From contig NZ_CP163443.1 in assembly GCF_041053055.1 (NCBI RefSeq), positions 10,337,001-10,401,000 of the forward strand: a stretch of 64,000 nt of DNA. Reading direction: 5' to 3'. A model generated the notes under the pieces. The model made no database searches, had not been told where the DNA came from, and saw nothing but the letters and a program-made list of their open reading frames with translations. Position 1 is the stretch's first letter, and the number at the start of each line of letters is the position of its first letter. This document shows, piece by piece, positions 52,115-61,245 of the stretch. The stretch is from Streptomyces sp. R41. Lineage in GTDB: Bacteria; Actinomycetota; Actinomycetes; Streptomycetales; Streptomycetaceae. The translations under genes and the position numbers were made by a program.

Positions 52115-53020
52115 ATGCAATTGGATTTGAACCTGCTCGCCGCGCTCGACGCGCTGCTGGAGGAGGGAAGTGTGGCCGGGGCGGCCGCGCGCCTGCACGT
52201 CACCGCCCCCGCGATGAGCCGGAGTCTGGGCCGAATCCGGCGCACGACCGGGGATCAGATCCTGGTGCGCACCGGCCGCACGATGACCCCGACGCCGTAT
52301 GCGATCGCCGTCCGGGAACAGGTGCACGAGCTGCTGCACCAGGTCCAGGGGGTGCTGGCACCGAGCCGTGAACTCGATCTGGCAACGTTGGAGCGCACTT
52401 TCACACTCCGCTGGCACGATTCCCTGGTCGCCTTGAGCGGCCCCGCACTGCTCGCGGCCGTGCGCGGACAGGCGCCGGGCGTGCGATTGCGCTTCGTCGC
52501 GGAATCGAGCATCGACACCCCCGAGTTGCGGCGCGGCGAGGTCGACCTGGAGGCGAACGCCAACCGCCCGAGCGCACCGGACATCCGTGCCGAGAACGTG
52601 GGCGAGACCCGCCTCGTCATCGTCGTGAGGCAGGGGCACCCCCTCACCCGCGTCAGGACCGTCACCGCAAAGCGGTACGCCGCGGCTGAGCACGTCACCG
52701 TCTCGCGACGTGGAAACCTCAGCAATGCCCTCGACGACGCCCTCGCGCGGCTCGGCCTCACCCGCCGCGTGGTGGCGACCACGCCCACGGAAGCGGCCGC
52801 GCTGGAGTTCGCGCGCGGCTCCGATCTCCTGATCAGTGTCCCCGAAGCCACCACGCGGTCAGCGGTCGCCGACCTCGGCCTGGTGGTGCTCCCGCTCCCG
52901 CTCGAACTGCCGTCGGCACCGATATACCTGTCGTGGCATCAGCGCTACGACACCGACCACGCCCACGCCTGGCTGCGCGGGCTGGCGCGAACCGCGCTGG
53001 CCATGTGCGGAGCGTCGTAG
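52115..53020 (+). CDS. LysR family transcriptional regulator
   Basis: A 301-residue LysR protein. LDLNLLAALDALLEEGSVAG then AAARLHVTAPAMSRSLGRIR form the winged helix; residues 90-295 are the substrate-binding domain. ATG 52115 starts the family pattern (MQLDLNLL); no ribosome site is clear, so a leaderless message is possible. Divergent from the inositol-phosphatase-like operon, the usual arrangement for LysR and its target. Confidence 0.9.
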   Translation: MQLDLNLLAALDALLEEGSVAGAAARLHVTAPAMSRSLGRIRRTTGDQILVRTGRTMTPTPYAIAVREQVHELLHQVQGVLAPSRELDLATLERTFTLRWHDSLVALSGPALLAAVRGQAPGVRLRFVAESSIDTPELRRGEVDLEANANRPSAPDIRAENVGETRLVIVVRQGHPLTRVRTVTAKRYAAAEHVTVSRRGNLSNALDDALARLGLTRRVVATTPTEAAALEFARGSDLLISVPEATTRSAVADLGLVVLPLPLELPSAPIYLSWHQRYDTDHAHAWLRGLARTALAMCGAS

Positions 53021-53390
53021 TCGGCGCCGTCCGGCCGCTTCACCCATACGTCCACGCGACCACCTTGATGCCGCACGGCCGGCCGCTGTGCGGACCCGCA
53101 TCAGATCACCAGCCCCCGAGGGGGGCGTACACGACCAACCTGAACGCGGTCGCGAAGCCTGCTGCGCGCTCTGAGCGGCGTCCTCATCGGGGAGGCCGGC
53201 GTCCACGGGCGCCCCGGCGGCAAGCCCACCTGGGGTCCACCCGCCACCGCCGCGTTGCGACGACTCGTCGCAACGGTCCGCCGGCCTGGTGAGCACGGCC
53301 CGGCGGCCTACGTCACCGACGCGCGTCGCCCGGCGTAAGCAGACTACTGACTTCGGCTCGTTAACTCCCTCTCCCCTCCGGCGACCTCGC
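53021..53390. other. Interval without a recognisable gene
   Basis: A plus-strand frame ending at TAA 53336-53338 reads LSGVLIGEAGVHGRPGGKPT and LVATVRRPGEHGPAAYVTDA, but it has no start and no known family. The remainder is featureless. Confidence 0.35.
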
Positions 53391-54524
53391 TCACGCGGTC
53401 GACTCCTGGCCGATGAGCAGGTCGAGCAGGCTGGCGGGGGCGTTGTCGCCGAAGATCAGCTGGTGATTCTTGTCGGATTCGGCGGCGAACTGGGCACTGC
53501 GGGGAAAAAGGGCCTGCTCGTACTTCGCAAGGGCGGCTTCGACATCGTCGGGATGTGCGGCGATGGCTTTGCCGAGTTCAGCGCCGTCGAACATGGCGAG
53601 GTTGGCGCCCTCCCCGGCGAACGGTGACATGAGGTGGGCGGCGTCGCCCAGCAGCGTCACGCCGGGAACGCGGTCCCAGCGGTGGCCGATCGGCAGGGCG
53701 CTGATCGGGCGCGGGGCGAGGGCGGTTTCCCCGTCAGTGATGAGTGCGGTGAGTTCAGGCGCCCATCCGGTGAATTCTGCCGCGACCTGGGCCGCCGCCG
53801 TTTCGGGACTGGCGACAATGGCGGCGATCCAGTCCTGCGGCTTGTTGAGCGCGACGTAGGTGTGAAGAACGGCGTCGGCCTCTCGATGGCCAAGGATCCC
53901 CTTGCCGGCTGTGACGGCGAACAGGGAACCGTCGCCGGCGGCCTTGGCCGCTGCGGGGTGGCGCTGGTCGGCGTCGTACAGGTAGGTCTCGATGAACGAC
54001 GTGCCGACGTACTCGGGCTTGGCGTCGGAGAGCAGCGGCCGGATCCTCGACCAGGCGCCGTCCGCGCCGACGAGGAGGCCGGTCGTCACGGTTGGCCCGT
54101 CGGCGAAGGTCAGCTCGTGCCTACCGTCTCCGAGGGGGCGGACACTGGTGACCTTGTGTCCCCACTGGATCATCTCGTCGGGCAGCGAGTTGATCAGAAT
54201 CCGACGCAGGTCTCCGCGGAGCACCTCAGGGCGACCGCCCGTGCCGTCGTCGGGCTGGTCGAGCAGTACCGCGCCGTGCTGGTCGAGCACGCGCAGGGCC
54301 TCGCCGCCTTCGTGGATGATCGCGCGGAACTCGTCGGTGAGGCCGGCCGCTTCGAGGGCGAGCTGCCCGTTGTACTCGTGGATGTCGAGCTGACCGCCCT
54401 GCGTGCGGGCGTCCGCCGATATCTCGGCTTCGTAGATGGTCGCGGGGATGCCGTGCAGGTGCAGGACCCGTGCGAGGGTCAGGCCGCCGAGCCCGGCACC
54501 GACGATCGTGACGGGAGTGGTCAT
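53391..54524 (-). CDS. FAD-dependent monooxygenase, Tet(X)-like
   Basis: A 377-residue flavoprotein: VTIVGAGLGGLTLARVLHLH (FAD), GGQLDIHEYNGQLALEAAGL, VGADGAWSRIRPLLSDAK (DG motif) and VTLLGDAAHLMSPFAGEGAN. It groups with Tet(X)-type enzymes that hydroxylate tetracyclines or aromatic polyketides, but activity toward antibiotics cannot be told. ATG 54524 is preceded by AAAGGGAAA. Divergent from a TetR regulator with two palindromic operators between them. Confidence 0.9.
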   Translation of the reverse strand: MTTPVTIVGAGLGGLTLARVLHLHGIPATIYEAEISADARTQGGQLDIHEYNGQLALEAAGLTDEFRAIIHEGGEALRVLDQHGAVLLDQPDDGTGGRPEVLRGDLRRILINSLPDEMIQWGHKVTSVRPLGDGRHELTFADGPTVTTGLLVGADGAWSRIRPLLSDAKPEYVGTSFIETYLYDADQRHPAAAKAAGDGSLFAVTAGKGILGHREADAVLHTYVALNKPQDWIAAIVASPETAAAQVAAEFTGWAPELTALITDGETALAPRPISALPIGHRWDRVPGVTLLGDAAHLMSPFAGEGANLAMFDGAELGKAIAAHPDDVEAALAKYEQALFPRSAQFAAESDKNHQLIFGDNAPASLLDLLIGQESTA

Positions 54525-54554
54525 GGTGGTTTCCCTTTCGCTTGGACACCGCTC

Positions 54555-54620
54555 TACTGCGATACAGTGTTCGCAGTACCGGCGCCACGATAGCACTACT
54601 GCGAACAGTGAGCGCAGTAG
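54555..54620. promoter_or_regulatory. Paired TetR operators
   Basis: TACTGCGA-N8-TCGCAGTA at 54555-54578, a perfect palindrome, and CTACTGCG-N9-CGCAGTAG at 54596-54620. They share the TACTGCG half-site and cover the divergent promoter region. Confidence 0.8.
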
Positions 54621-54636
54621 TGAGGAGGAAAAACCG

Positions 54637-55365
54637 ATGGACGACGCCCACACGGTGATCTGGAACCGGCCGGAGCGGGCCGCGAAAGGCCCCGCGCCGT
54701 CACGCACGCGGGCGGAGATCACCAGCGCTGCTATCGCGATCGCCGACGCCGAGGGCATCGAGGCACTGTCCATGCGGCGCGTCGCCAAGGAACTGGGAAC
54801 GGGCACAGCCTCGCTCTACCGCTACCTGGCGTCCAAAGACGACCTGCTCGACCTCATGCTCGACGCCGTAGCGGCCGAAGACGGCGGCCCGCCTGCCCCC
54901 ACCGGCGACTGGCGCAGCGACCTGCGAGGCCTGGCCCATCGTTCCCGGGCCGCCTTCCACCGGCATCCCTGGATGACCTCCCTCGCAGCAGGGCGCCCAT
55001 CACTTGGACCGAACTCCCTCGACGCCATCGAACGCGCACTCGCCGCCCTCGATCCCCTCGGCTTCGATATCGACGTGATGATCACCGTCGTCGACACGCT
55101 GCAGGCCTTCGTCCGCGGCTACGCCATCGGCGAGCTCGCCCAACAGGAAGCCGTCCGACGCTCCGGAGTCGGCATCCAGCAATGGATGGACGCCCATGCG
55201 CCCTACCTCGACAAAGTCGTCAAGAGCGGGCGCCATCCACTCCTCGCCCGGGTCATTCGTGATGCCGAGCTTCCCCACGCGGCCGACAGCGCCGAGCGCG
55301 GGTTCGAACTGGGACTCGAACGACTCCTCGACGGATGGGAGGCCAACCTCCCGGTCCGGCCCTGA
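54637..55365 (+). CDS. TetR family regulator with TetR_C-type ligand domain
   Basis: A 242-residue regulator. The DNA-binding domain spans about 25-70 (IEALSMRRVAKELGTGTASL then YRYLASKDDLLDLMLDAV). The C-terminal domain resembles the TetR_C class (WRSDLRGLAHRSRAAFHRHP). GAGGAGG at 54622-54628 precedes ATG 54637. It probably represses itself and the divergent monooxygenase via the TACTGCG palindromes. Confidence 0.92.
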   Translation: MDDAHTVIWNRPERAAKGPAPSRTRAEITSAAIAIADAEGIEALSMRRVAKELGTGTASLYRYLASKDDLLDLMLDAVAAEDGGPPAPTGDWRSDLRGLAHRSRAAFHRHPWMTSLAAGRPSLGPNSLDAIERALAALDPLGFDIDVMITVVDTLQAFVRGYAIGELAQQEAVRRSGVGIQQWMDAHAPYLDKVVKSGRHPLLARVIRDAELPHAADSAERGFELGLERLLDGWEANLPVRP

Positions 55366-55499
55366 CTATCCGGCAGCGTCATCTGGCGGTTCATCGGGGA
55401 ACCTCCACACCCCGACGCCGGCCTCCGCGCGCCGAACCCCCGACGCAACGCGATTCCCCGAAACGACCCGCCAGGGCTTGCACGGATCGGCGGACGCCT

Positions 55500-56205
55500 C
55501 GTCGTATCTGCTTTTGGGCCAGCTCGGCGACCAGCCCCGGGGAAGTCGATCCGCTACTTCAAGCCCTCTCCCGAGGCCCTCGACCTCGCCGTGCCAGCCC
55601 TCGCGTTCGGCTTCCGCTATGCGGTCGAGCAGGCTGTCGCGGGTCTGCACGATACGGTCGCGCTGGGCGGGATCGGGCCGTAGGAGACTGCATCTGAGGC
55701 AGCTGTGCTCATGGACGCAACCGGTCCCGTAGGCTCGGCCGCAGTCGCCCAAGGCGACCCGGCGGCGTTCGAAGTGGCCGAGGAACTCCTCCCACTCCTC
55801 GTCGGTCGGGTTCGGTATTCCTCGCTGGGGCGGGTGGTGCGGCGGCGGGCGATGAAGGCCCGGTGGCCGTTGATGACCTCCTCGGGATAGACCGCCTTGT
55901 ATCCCATGGTGGTGTTGATGTCGCCGTGGCCTACCACGAGTTGGGCGATGTGGAGTGGCATCCCGTTCATGATCGCGTCCGTGATGAACAGCCCAGCCTC
56001 CGGAAGTCATGGGGGCTGAAGGTCAGCGGTCGGCTGGTGGCGTCGGTGAGACCGGTGCGGGCAAGCGCGTCGTTGAGCATGTCCCTGATCCCGGCAGCCG
56101 GGATCGGCCGCTTCTCCACGCCGATGTGGCGCTGGAACAGAAGCGGCATCGGCGGGTTCCAGACGCGTTCGTGGTTGTCGTAGGAGACAACAAGTGGGAC
56201 GGCGC
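55500..56205 (-). pseudogene. Tyrosine recombinase (integrase) C-terminal half, frameshifted
   Basis: Successive minus-strand frames read PMPLLFQRHIGVEKRPI and TFSPHDFRRL, then MPLHIAQLVVGHGDINTTMG, then PTDEEWEEFLGHFERRRVAL and CVHEHSCLRC. This is the catalytic half of a Streptomyces integrase with the Arg (HDFRR) and His (GHGD) residues. After HDFRRL the 5-base unit GGCTG is duplicated, breaking the frame, and a single base is lost before PTDEEW. The N-terminal half is absent. Confidence 0.8.
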
Positions 56206-56526
56206 CGTTCGCGTCGCTGCCGTACGGCGGTTCGCTGTCGTTCCGCCGTACGGTTCACCGCCCTCGGCACCGTGCCTTCCGGCCGCTCGACCGCGCGGCG
56301 GACGCAGTCGACGACCGTATCGGGGATCTCGTCCAGCTTCGGGAAACACCCCATGCGCTGATACGACTTCATCGCGAGCAGCTGGGCCAGCAGATGCGCG
56401 TCGCAAATCGACACGGGCAGCAGCCCACTCGACCTCGTCACGGCTCGGCGCGAAGAACAGATGCAGCTCATGCGCGGTGATCAGCCGCTTGAACCACGGA
56501 TACGCGGTTCTCTCGATCGAGGTCAC
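56206..56526 (-). pseudogene. Tn3 transposase N-terminal fragment
   Basis: From GTG 56526 the minus strand reads TSIERTAYPWFKRLITAHEL and HLFFAPSRDEVEWA, then in another frame LLAQLLAMKSYQRMGCFPKL and DEIPDTVVDCVRRAVERPEG. This is the DUF4158-type start of Streptomyces Tn3 transposases. It stops where the integrase remnant begins. It could be the part missing from the transposase at 47804, or come from another copy. Confidence 0.65.
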
Positions 56527-56724
56527 AACCCACCCCGCCCCGGACGACATCCAACGTCACCACCAAGGATGCCGAGCCGAACGGGTGACGGGCGGACCTG
56601 CCCAGGGGCCAAGATCATTCCGTGGCGGGCTTCTGGCGTATCTGGGTCATGCCCCCGAATGTCTGCCTGAATGCCCCCTCGTCCACTCTCCTGTCAGTCT
56701 CGTCGGACACGGAAGGTACTACTC

Positions 56725-57016
56725 GGGATCATGGCGGGCGCACGCCAGCGCCGCCCCAGCCGCGATCTGAGCCTGCCGCCGCACGTTCCGGGGCAGACGC
56801 TCACCGCGCTGCAGGCGCTGCGGGGGATGACTGTCAATGCCGCGTACACGGCGGCCGACGAGCACGAGGCGGGCCGCCTGGCGCCCGGCTTTCGTGCGGA
56901 CCTCAGGGTCTTCGCCGACGATCCGCTCACCACCGGCCGCGACCGAACTGCCGGATCTGCCGGTGCGGTTGACCGTCCTCGACGGCAAGGTCACGTACCG
57001 GGCCGAGGACTTGTAG
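56725..57016 (+). pseudogene. Amidohydrolase (YtcJ-like) C-terminal fragment
   Basis: Reads LPPHVPGQTLTALQALRGMT, VNAAYTAADEHEAGRLAPGF and RADLRVFADDPLTT, then in the next frame LPDLPVRLTVLDGKVTYRAE ending TAG 57014-57016. This is the tail of an amidohydrolase family 3 enzyme with one frameshift near 56935. Confidence 0.7.
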
Positions 57017-57029
57017 GACAGGCCCTGCG

Positions 57030-57206
57030 GCGCGCTCGCGTCCGAGGTACTCCTCGTCGGTCATGGGACCCACGATCCACATCCGGCCAGTTGCGTTGGC
57101 CGGGCGGCTGACGGGGGCGCGCGAGCAACGGCCCCAGCCTCTGGACCGCACGGCACACCGTGGACGACGAGACGCCGAAGAGCGGGCCGAGCTGCCGCAG
57201 CATCGT
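57030..57206 (-). pseudogene. IS5/IS112-type transposase N-terminal fragment
   Basis: The minus strand reads LRQLGPLFGVSSSTVCRAVQ then RLGPLLA, the helix-turn-helix of IS112-like transposases, followed in another frame by ATGRMWIVGPMT. Both ends missing. Confidence 0.6.
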
Positions 57207-57212
57207 CAGGTG

Positions 57213-57350
57213 GAGGGCACGGAAGAAGCCCGGCTGATCGTCCTGCGCGGCAACTCGGCTTCAGGCAAGTCGAGCGTCGCGGCCGGTCTCCGTGACCGCT
57301 CCGGCCGCTGCGTGGCCCTGGTCGGCCAGGACAACCTCCGCCGTATTGTG
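57213..57350 (+). pseudogene. AAA-type kinase/ATPase N-terminal fragment
   Basis: Reads ARLIVLRGNSASGKSSVAAG and CVALVGQDNLRRIV. GNSASGKSS is a Walker A loop. The domain is cut off after about 45 residues, where it overlaps the antisense end of the sortase gene. Confidence 0.6.
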
Positions 57351-58103
57351 CGGCATCAGAGGGATCGGACCGGCGCTGTGAGCAGCGGCCTGTTTCACTG
57401 CGGTGAGCGTCGCGTACACGACGACGTTGGCCTGGTATCCGGTGCCACTGACGTAGCCGCCGCAGGTGATGACCCGTAGTTCGGGCTGGTCGGAGTTGCC
57501 GTAGACCTTTTTGCTGGGGAATTTCTTCTTGTCGTAGACCTCCACGGCGTCGACGGTGAATACGGCTGTGCGCCCGTCAGTCCGGCTGATCTCGATCGTG
57601 TCGCCCTTGGTCAGATCGCCGAGTTGGTAGAAAACGCCGGGGCTGCCGCCGGGCATGTCCACATGCCCGGCGGTGACGGCTGTGCCTGCCGAGCCTGGTG
57701 CGGTGCCCTGGCCGTACCAGCCGGCGAGGTTGGAGTTGTCGGCGGGCGGGGGCCGCAGCGCTCCCGCCCTGTCGAGGTCCAGCTCCGTCATGGGGGCGTT
57801 CACGTCGATGGCGGGGATACGAAGGCGAACGGGCTGTGCGGCGGGCAGTGGCCGGACGGCGGGGGGCGTTGCTGAGGCGGCGCGGCCGGGCGTGGGACCT
57901 GCCGAGGGAGTGGAGAAGGCCTGGCCGGCCGAAGGCTGCGGCGGCTGCCTGTCGTGCATCGCGCCGGTCATCAGCACGGAACCTGTCACCAGTGCCAGGG
58001 CCAGGTGCGTGACCGGGGGGACGAACGTGTGTGGGGGCGCGTTGGTTTTGTGTGCGGGTTCCATCGCGGTGGGGCCTCTTGCCTGCAGCCGGGTGGGGTT
58101 CAT
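57261..58103 (-). CDS. Class F sortase
   Basis: A 280-residue membrane-anchored sortase. A hydrophobic helix lies near 31-48, then a Pro/Ser/Thr linker, then the catalytic domain with His147 in TAGHVDMPGG and Cys214 in VITCGGYV. The catalytic Arg is not evident in the usual place (Gln224 in GYQANVVVY). The last about 35 residues run antisense through an ATPase remnant, so the native C-terminus may have been replaced by read-through. ATG 58064 is an alternative start. Codirectional surface protein upstream. Confidence 0.87.
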   Translation of the reverse strand: MNPTRLQARGPTAMEPAHKTNAPPHTFVPPVTHLALALVTGSVLMTGAMHDRQPPQPSAGQAFSTPSAGPTPGRAASATPPAVRPLPAAQPVRLRIPAIDVNAPMTELDLDRAGALRPPPADNSNLAGWYGQGTAPGSAGTAVTAGHVDMPGGSPGVFYQLGDLTKGDTIEISRTDGRTAVFTVDAVEVYDKKKFPSKKVYGNSDQPELRVITCGGYVSGTGYQANVVVYATLTAVKQAAAHSAGPIPLMPHNTAEVVLADQGHAAAGAVTETGRDARLA

Positions 58104-58143
58104 TCCCGCGGCCCCGGGGACCGGTGCGGCGGGAGTGGGGCGG

Positions 58144-58629
58144 TCAGGTTCGGTTGCCGTGTGAGCGGCGGCGCATCCTGACCAGGCACCCGGCGGCGGC
58201 CGCGGCGAGCAGTGCGCCGCCGACAGCGAAGGGTGTATCGGTGTCCTTGGTGTCTCCGAAACCGGCTTCGACGGCGCCGTTCGGCTCGCGGCCGGCGATC
58301 TGGTACGTGTCGGTGATCTTGGTCAGTGGCGGGCACTTGACGGTGACGGTGTCGGTGTCGGGACTTCTGTCTTCCGGGAGCTGGAACTCGCCGGTGAGCT
58401 CGCCCTCGTGGTCGCCTTCGAAGAGGTGGAACGTTCCTCCTGCCTCCGACTCGCCCTTGCCGTACGTGACGTCCGGGCCGCAGGCCGTGGTGCTGACGGT
58501 GACGGTAGAGCCCGGGGAGGCATCCCCCGGGCGGATGTGGAGCTCTGAGTCATCGGCGGCGGCTGGACTCTGCAGAACTAGCACGCCGATGACCAGGCCG
58601 ATACCAACGCCAACGTGTGTGTTTCGCAA
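58144..58629 (-). CDS. Secreted surface protein with C-terminal membrane anchor, sortase neighbour
   Basis: A 161-residue protein: signal peptide (about 5-25), an extracellular Ig-like region rich in Thr and Asp with two Cys, and a C-terminal helix AVGGALLAAAAAGCLVRMRR with basic tail. No LPxTG is visible, though the helix and RRR tail resemble a sorting signal. TTG 58629 is preferred because GGAGGA lies six bases upstream; the longer frame has none. It precedes the sortase gene by 40 bases, a recurring pair in Streptomyces. Confidence 0.78.
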   Translation of the reverse strand: MRNTHVGVGIGLVIGVLVLQSPAAADDSELHIRPGDASPGSTVTVSTTACGPDVTYGKGESEAGGTFHLFEGDHEGELTGEFQLPEDRSPDTDTVTVKCPPLTKITDTYQIAGREPNGAVEAGFGDTKDTDTPFAVGGALLAAAAAGCLVRMRRRSHGNRT

Positions 58630-59145
58630 GGGAATCCTCCAATGGAGCAGTGACCGGCCGGTCTGCGCGGTGCCCCTGTTGTGCTCCACCGACGAGGCAA
58701 CCGACACTCCGTCAGCTCCGCAACAGGAGGCATCGGCACAGGTGTCACCCGGGCAGGCGTAGCGACTGCTCTCGGATGAACATTTACGCAGGTCGCTGCG
58801 GCAGAGGTCGACGCAGTGGAGGAATCGCCGGCGGGGCAGCGGATGGGCTAACGGCCCACGTCCCCAAGTGGGCCCCGGCGCACGGTCCTATGCGCAGCCG
58901 CCCTGCGGGACCCGCTCACCGGCGCTTCACCAGACGTCCAGCAGCTCATTGCCCAGGAGGCGAAGACGCCTCCACAGCCTGCCATCCTGCGTGCCAAGGG
59001 CCTCAAACAGGTGATCGGGGCAGGATTAGCTGATGCGGCGGATGGCCTTCCACGCCATGCGAGGTGGGCGTGAGATGTCCCTGAGTCGTCATCGTGCACT
59101 CCCCGTTGTGATGCGAAATGGGTTGTGAGGAAAATGGCGACCGCC
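58630..59145. other. Interval without a recognisable gene
   Basis: A plus-strand piece near 58925-59070 reads VQQLIAQEAKTPPQPAILRA then KGLKQVIGAGLADAADGLPR and stops; no start or family found. The rest holds the promoter of the surface-protein operon. Confidence 0.35.
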
Positions 59146-59784
59146 TCATTCCGGCCAGCCCGAGTTCTTGATGACTTCGACGAAGTCGCCGCGCACGAAG
59201 CCGGGTACGAAGTGAGCCAGCACGTCCGCCTTGACGTTGCCGAACGTGGTGCCGGGGCGATCCTTGATGCCCTCGGTGAACGCGGCGAGGATCCGGTTCT
59301 TGAAATCCGGGCGGGGGTGTGCCGCCACGACGGCGGTGCGCTGCTCGTCGGAGACCGCGTCGTAGCCGATGCCCAGGACGTCCAGCTCCACACCTCGGGT
59401 GACCAGGGCGATCTCGGCTGCCATGTGCAGCGGGATCTCAGGCGTGGTGTGCAGGGCGATGCTCGTCCAGACCCGCTGGGCGGGCTCGCCGGTGATGCCG
59501 TGGGCGTGCAGGAACCGGCGGGCCTCATCGGCGCCGTCGATCTCGAAACGCTGGTCGGTACGGCGGAACCGCTCGGTGAGCCCGAGGTCGTGGAACATCG
59601 CGCCCACGTACAGCAGCTCGGGGTCGAAGTCGAGCTGCTGCTCCCGGCCGCGCAGGGATCCCCACAGGAACACCCGTCGGGAGTGGGCGAACAGCAACGG
59701 CGGTGCGGCCTCGCGCACCAGCTCGGTTGCCTCCCGCACAAGGGCGGTGTCCGGGATCTCCACGCCTGCGATCACTTCACTCAT
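59146..59784 (-). CDS. HD domain phosphohydrolase-type protein
   Basis: A 212-residue HD-domain protein. The metal-binding HD pair is in YVGAMFHDLGLTERF; HSRRVFLWGS gives an earlier His and IALHTTPEIPLHMAAEIALV later ones. It likely hydrolyses a phosphorylated or cyanamide-like small molecule. ATG 59784 starts the family. Divergent from a GlxA-type regulator, probably its controller. Confidence 0.9.
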   Translation of the reverse strand: MSEVIAGVEIPDTALVREATELVREAAPPLLFAHSRRVFLWGSLRGREQQLDFDPELLYVGAMFHDLGLTERFRRTDQRFEIDGADEARRFLHAHGITGEPAQRVWTSIALHTTPEIPLHMAAEIALVTRGVELDVLGIGYDAVSDEQRTAVVAAHPRPDFKNRILAAFTEGIKDRPGTTFGNVKADVLAHFVPGFVRGDFVEVIKNSGWPE

Positions 59785-59895
59785 GGCTTCTCCGTCTCCT
59801 TGGTCTCCTTGCTGGACCGTTGGTCTGCCTCCAGGGTCATCTGCGGCGTACGCTGGAGCCATGTCCTCACGGCCAGGAAAACCACGGATTCGGAC

Positions 59896-60864
59896 ATGAC
59901 GCACAGGGTCGGATTCGTCGTCTTCGACGGCGTGACCATGCTCGACGTCAGCGGCCCTTCCGAGGTGCTGCACCAGTCGGGCAGGTTCGGTCACCCCTAC
60001 GAGCTGGTGCTGGTCTCCCCGCGCGGTGGCACAGTCACCACCTCTACCGGGCTGGCGCTGACCGGCACGGTGACCGCGGTTGACGCCGGGCCGGTCAACA
60101 CGGTCGTGGTCGCCGGGGGAGACCGGTTGGCCCAGCAGCCCGCCGAGAAGGAGCTGTTGGCCGTGGCCCGCGATCTTGCCGACCAGGCGGCACGGGTCAC
60201 CTCGGTCTGTACCGGGGCCTTCGTCCTCGCCGAACTCGGCCTGCTCGACGGCCGCAGGGCGACGACCCACTGGCGGCACGCCGAGACACTCGCCCGCCGC
60301 TACCCCCGGGTGCGCGTCGAGCCGGACGCCATCCACATCCGCGACGGGCACTACGTCACCTCTGCGGGCATCAGCGCGGGGATCGATCTGACCCTCGCCC
60401 TCGTTGAGGACGACCACGGAGCAGAGGTGGCCAGGGACATCGCGCGCGAGTTGGTCGTGTTCATGCAACGTCCCGGCGGGCAGTCGCAGTTCTCCGCGGC
60501 CAACACCACTCCACCACCGCGCAATGACCCACTGCGCTCGCTGATCGCCTCGGTGCTCGCCGACCCGGCCGCCGACCACAGCCTGCCCGCCATGGCGGCA
60601 GCCGCGGCCGTCAGTCCCCGGCACCTGACGCGGCTCTTCCGAACCGAACTCGGCACCACACCCGCCCGCTGGGTCGAACGGGTCCGCCTCGACCGCGCCC
60701 AGCAACTCCTCCTCGAAGGCCACAGCGTCACCTCCGCAGCGCACCACAGCGGGCTGGGCACCGACGAAACCCTCCGCCGCGCGTTCGCTCGCCACCTGGG
60801 CACCACACCGACCCACTACCGCAGCCGTTTCACCAGCACGCGTCGGCAAACACCCATGCATTGA
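59896..60864 (+). CDS. GlxA family transcriptional regulator (DJ-1/PfpI plus AraC domains)
   Basis: A 322-residue two-domain regulator. Residues 1-180 are a DJ-1/PfpI domain (VGFVVFDGVTMLDVSGPSEV, VTSVCTGAFVLAELGLLDGR). Residues 215-310 are the AraC domain with both helix-turn-helix motifs (LPAMAAAAAVSPRHLTRLFR and VTSAAHHSGLGTDETLRRAF). ATG 59896 begins the first strand. Divergent from the HD-domain gene. Confidence 0.92.
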   Translation: MTHRVGFVVFDGVTMLDVSGPSEVLHQSGRFGHPYELVLVSPRGGTVTTSTGLALTGTVTAVDAGPVNTVVVAGGDRLAQQPAEKELLAVARDLADQAARVTSVCTGAFVLAELGLLDGRRATTHWRHAETLARRYPRVRVEPDAIHIRDGHYVTSAGISAGIDLTLALVEDDHGAEVARDIARELVVFMQRPGGQSQFSAANTTPPPRNDPLRSLIASVLADPAADHSLPAMAAAAAVSPRHLTRLFRTELGTTPARWVERVRLDRAQQLLLEGHSVTSAAHHSGLGTDETLRRAFARHLGTTPTHYRSRFTSTRRQTPMH

Positions 60865-60874
60865 GCCGTGACCT

Positions 60875-61245
60875 CTTGGCTTCGACCTCTTGGCTTCTTT
60901 CGGGGAGCGTCGCGGACCGGGCCGAACAGCCTGATGCCCCACTTCTGGGCCGCGCGTGCATGCTGTCCGGGGTGCTGCAGTCGCCGTCCACCGCATGTTC
61001 CAGCGACCGAAATCCTTGTTCTGTCAGGCCCTGGTGGACGTGGTCCAGGGCGTCGATGTCCTGCTCCGGGGCCGGCCGACTCGCCACTTGGACGATCACG
61101 TTTCGGGCCGGTGTCGGCGCAGGTTTCGGTCTGGTGGTCGCGGTAGCCGATCCAGTCGCGCTGCCCAGAAGCAGTGATCTTCTGGTTGTACCGGGCCTCG
61201 GGATCGTGTGGGGGGACGATCTCCATGCTCGACCAGGGCACCCGC
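60875..61245 (-). pseudogene. IS1182-family transposase fragment
   Basis: Minus-strand frames read EIVPPHDPEARYNQKITASG, then DWIGYRDHQTETCADTG, then VIVQVASRPAPEQDIDALDH and ending in KWGIRLFGPVRDAP. These are the central segments of IS1182 transposases, split by at least two frameshifts. Confidence 0.7.

Noticed and set aside
57063..57212. N-terminal extension of the ATPase fragment frame
   Set aside because: It overlaps the antisense IS112-type helix-turn-helix fragment and has no ATPase-like content before residue 50.
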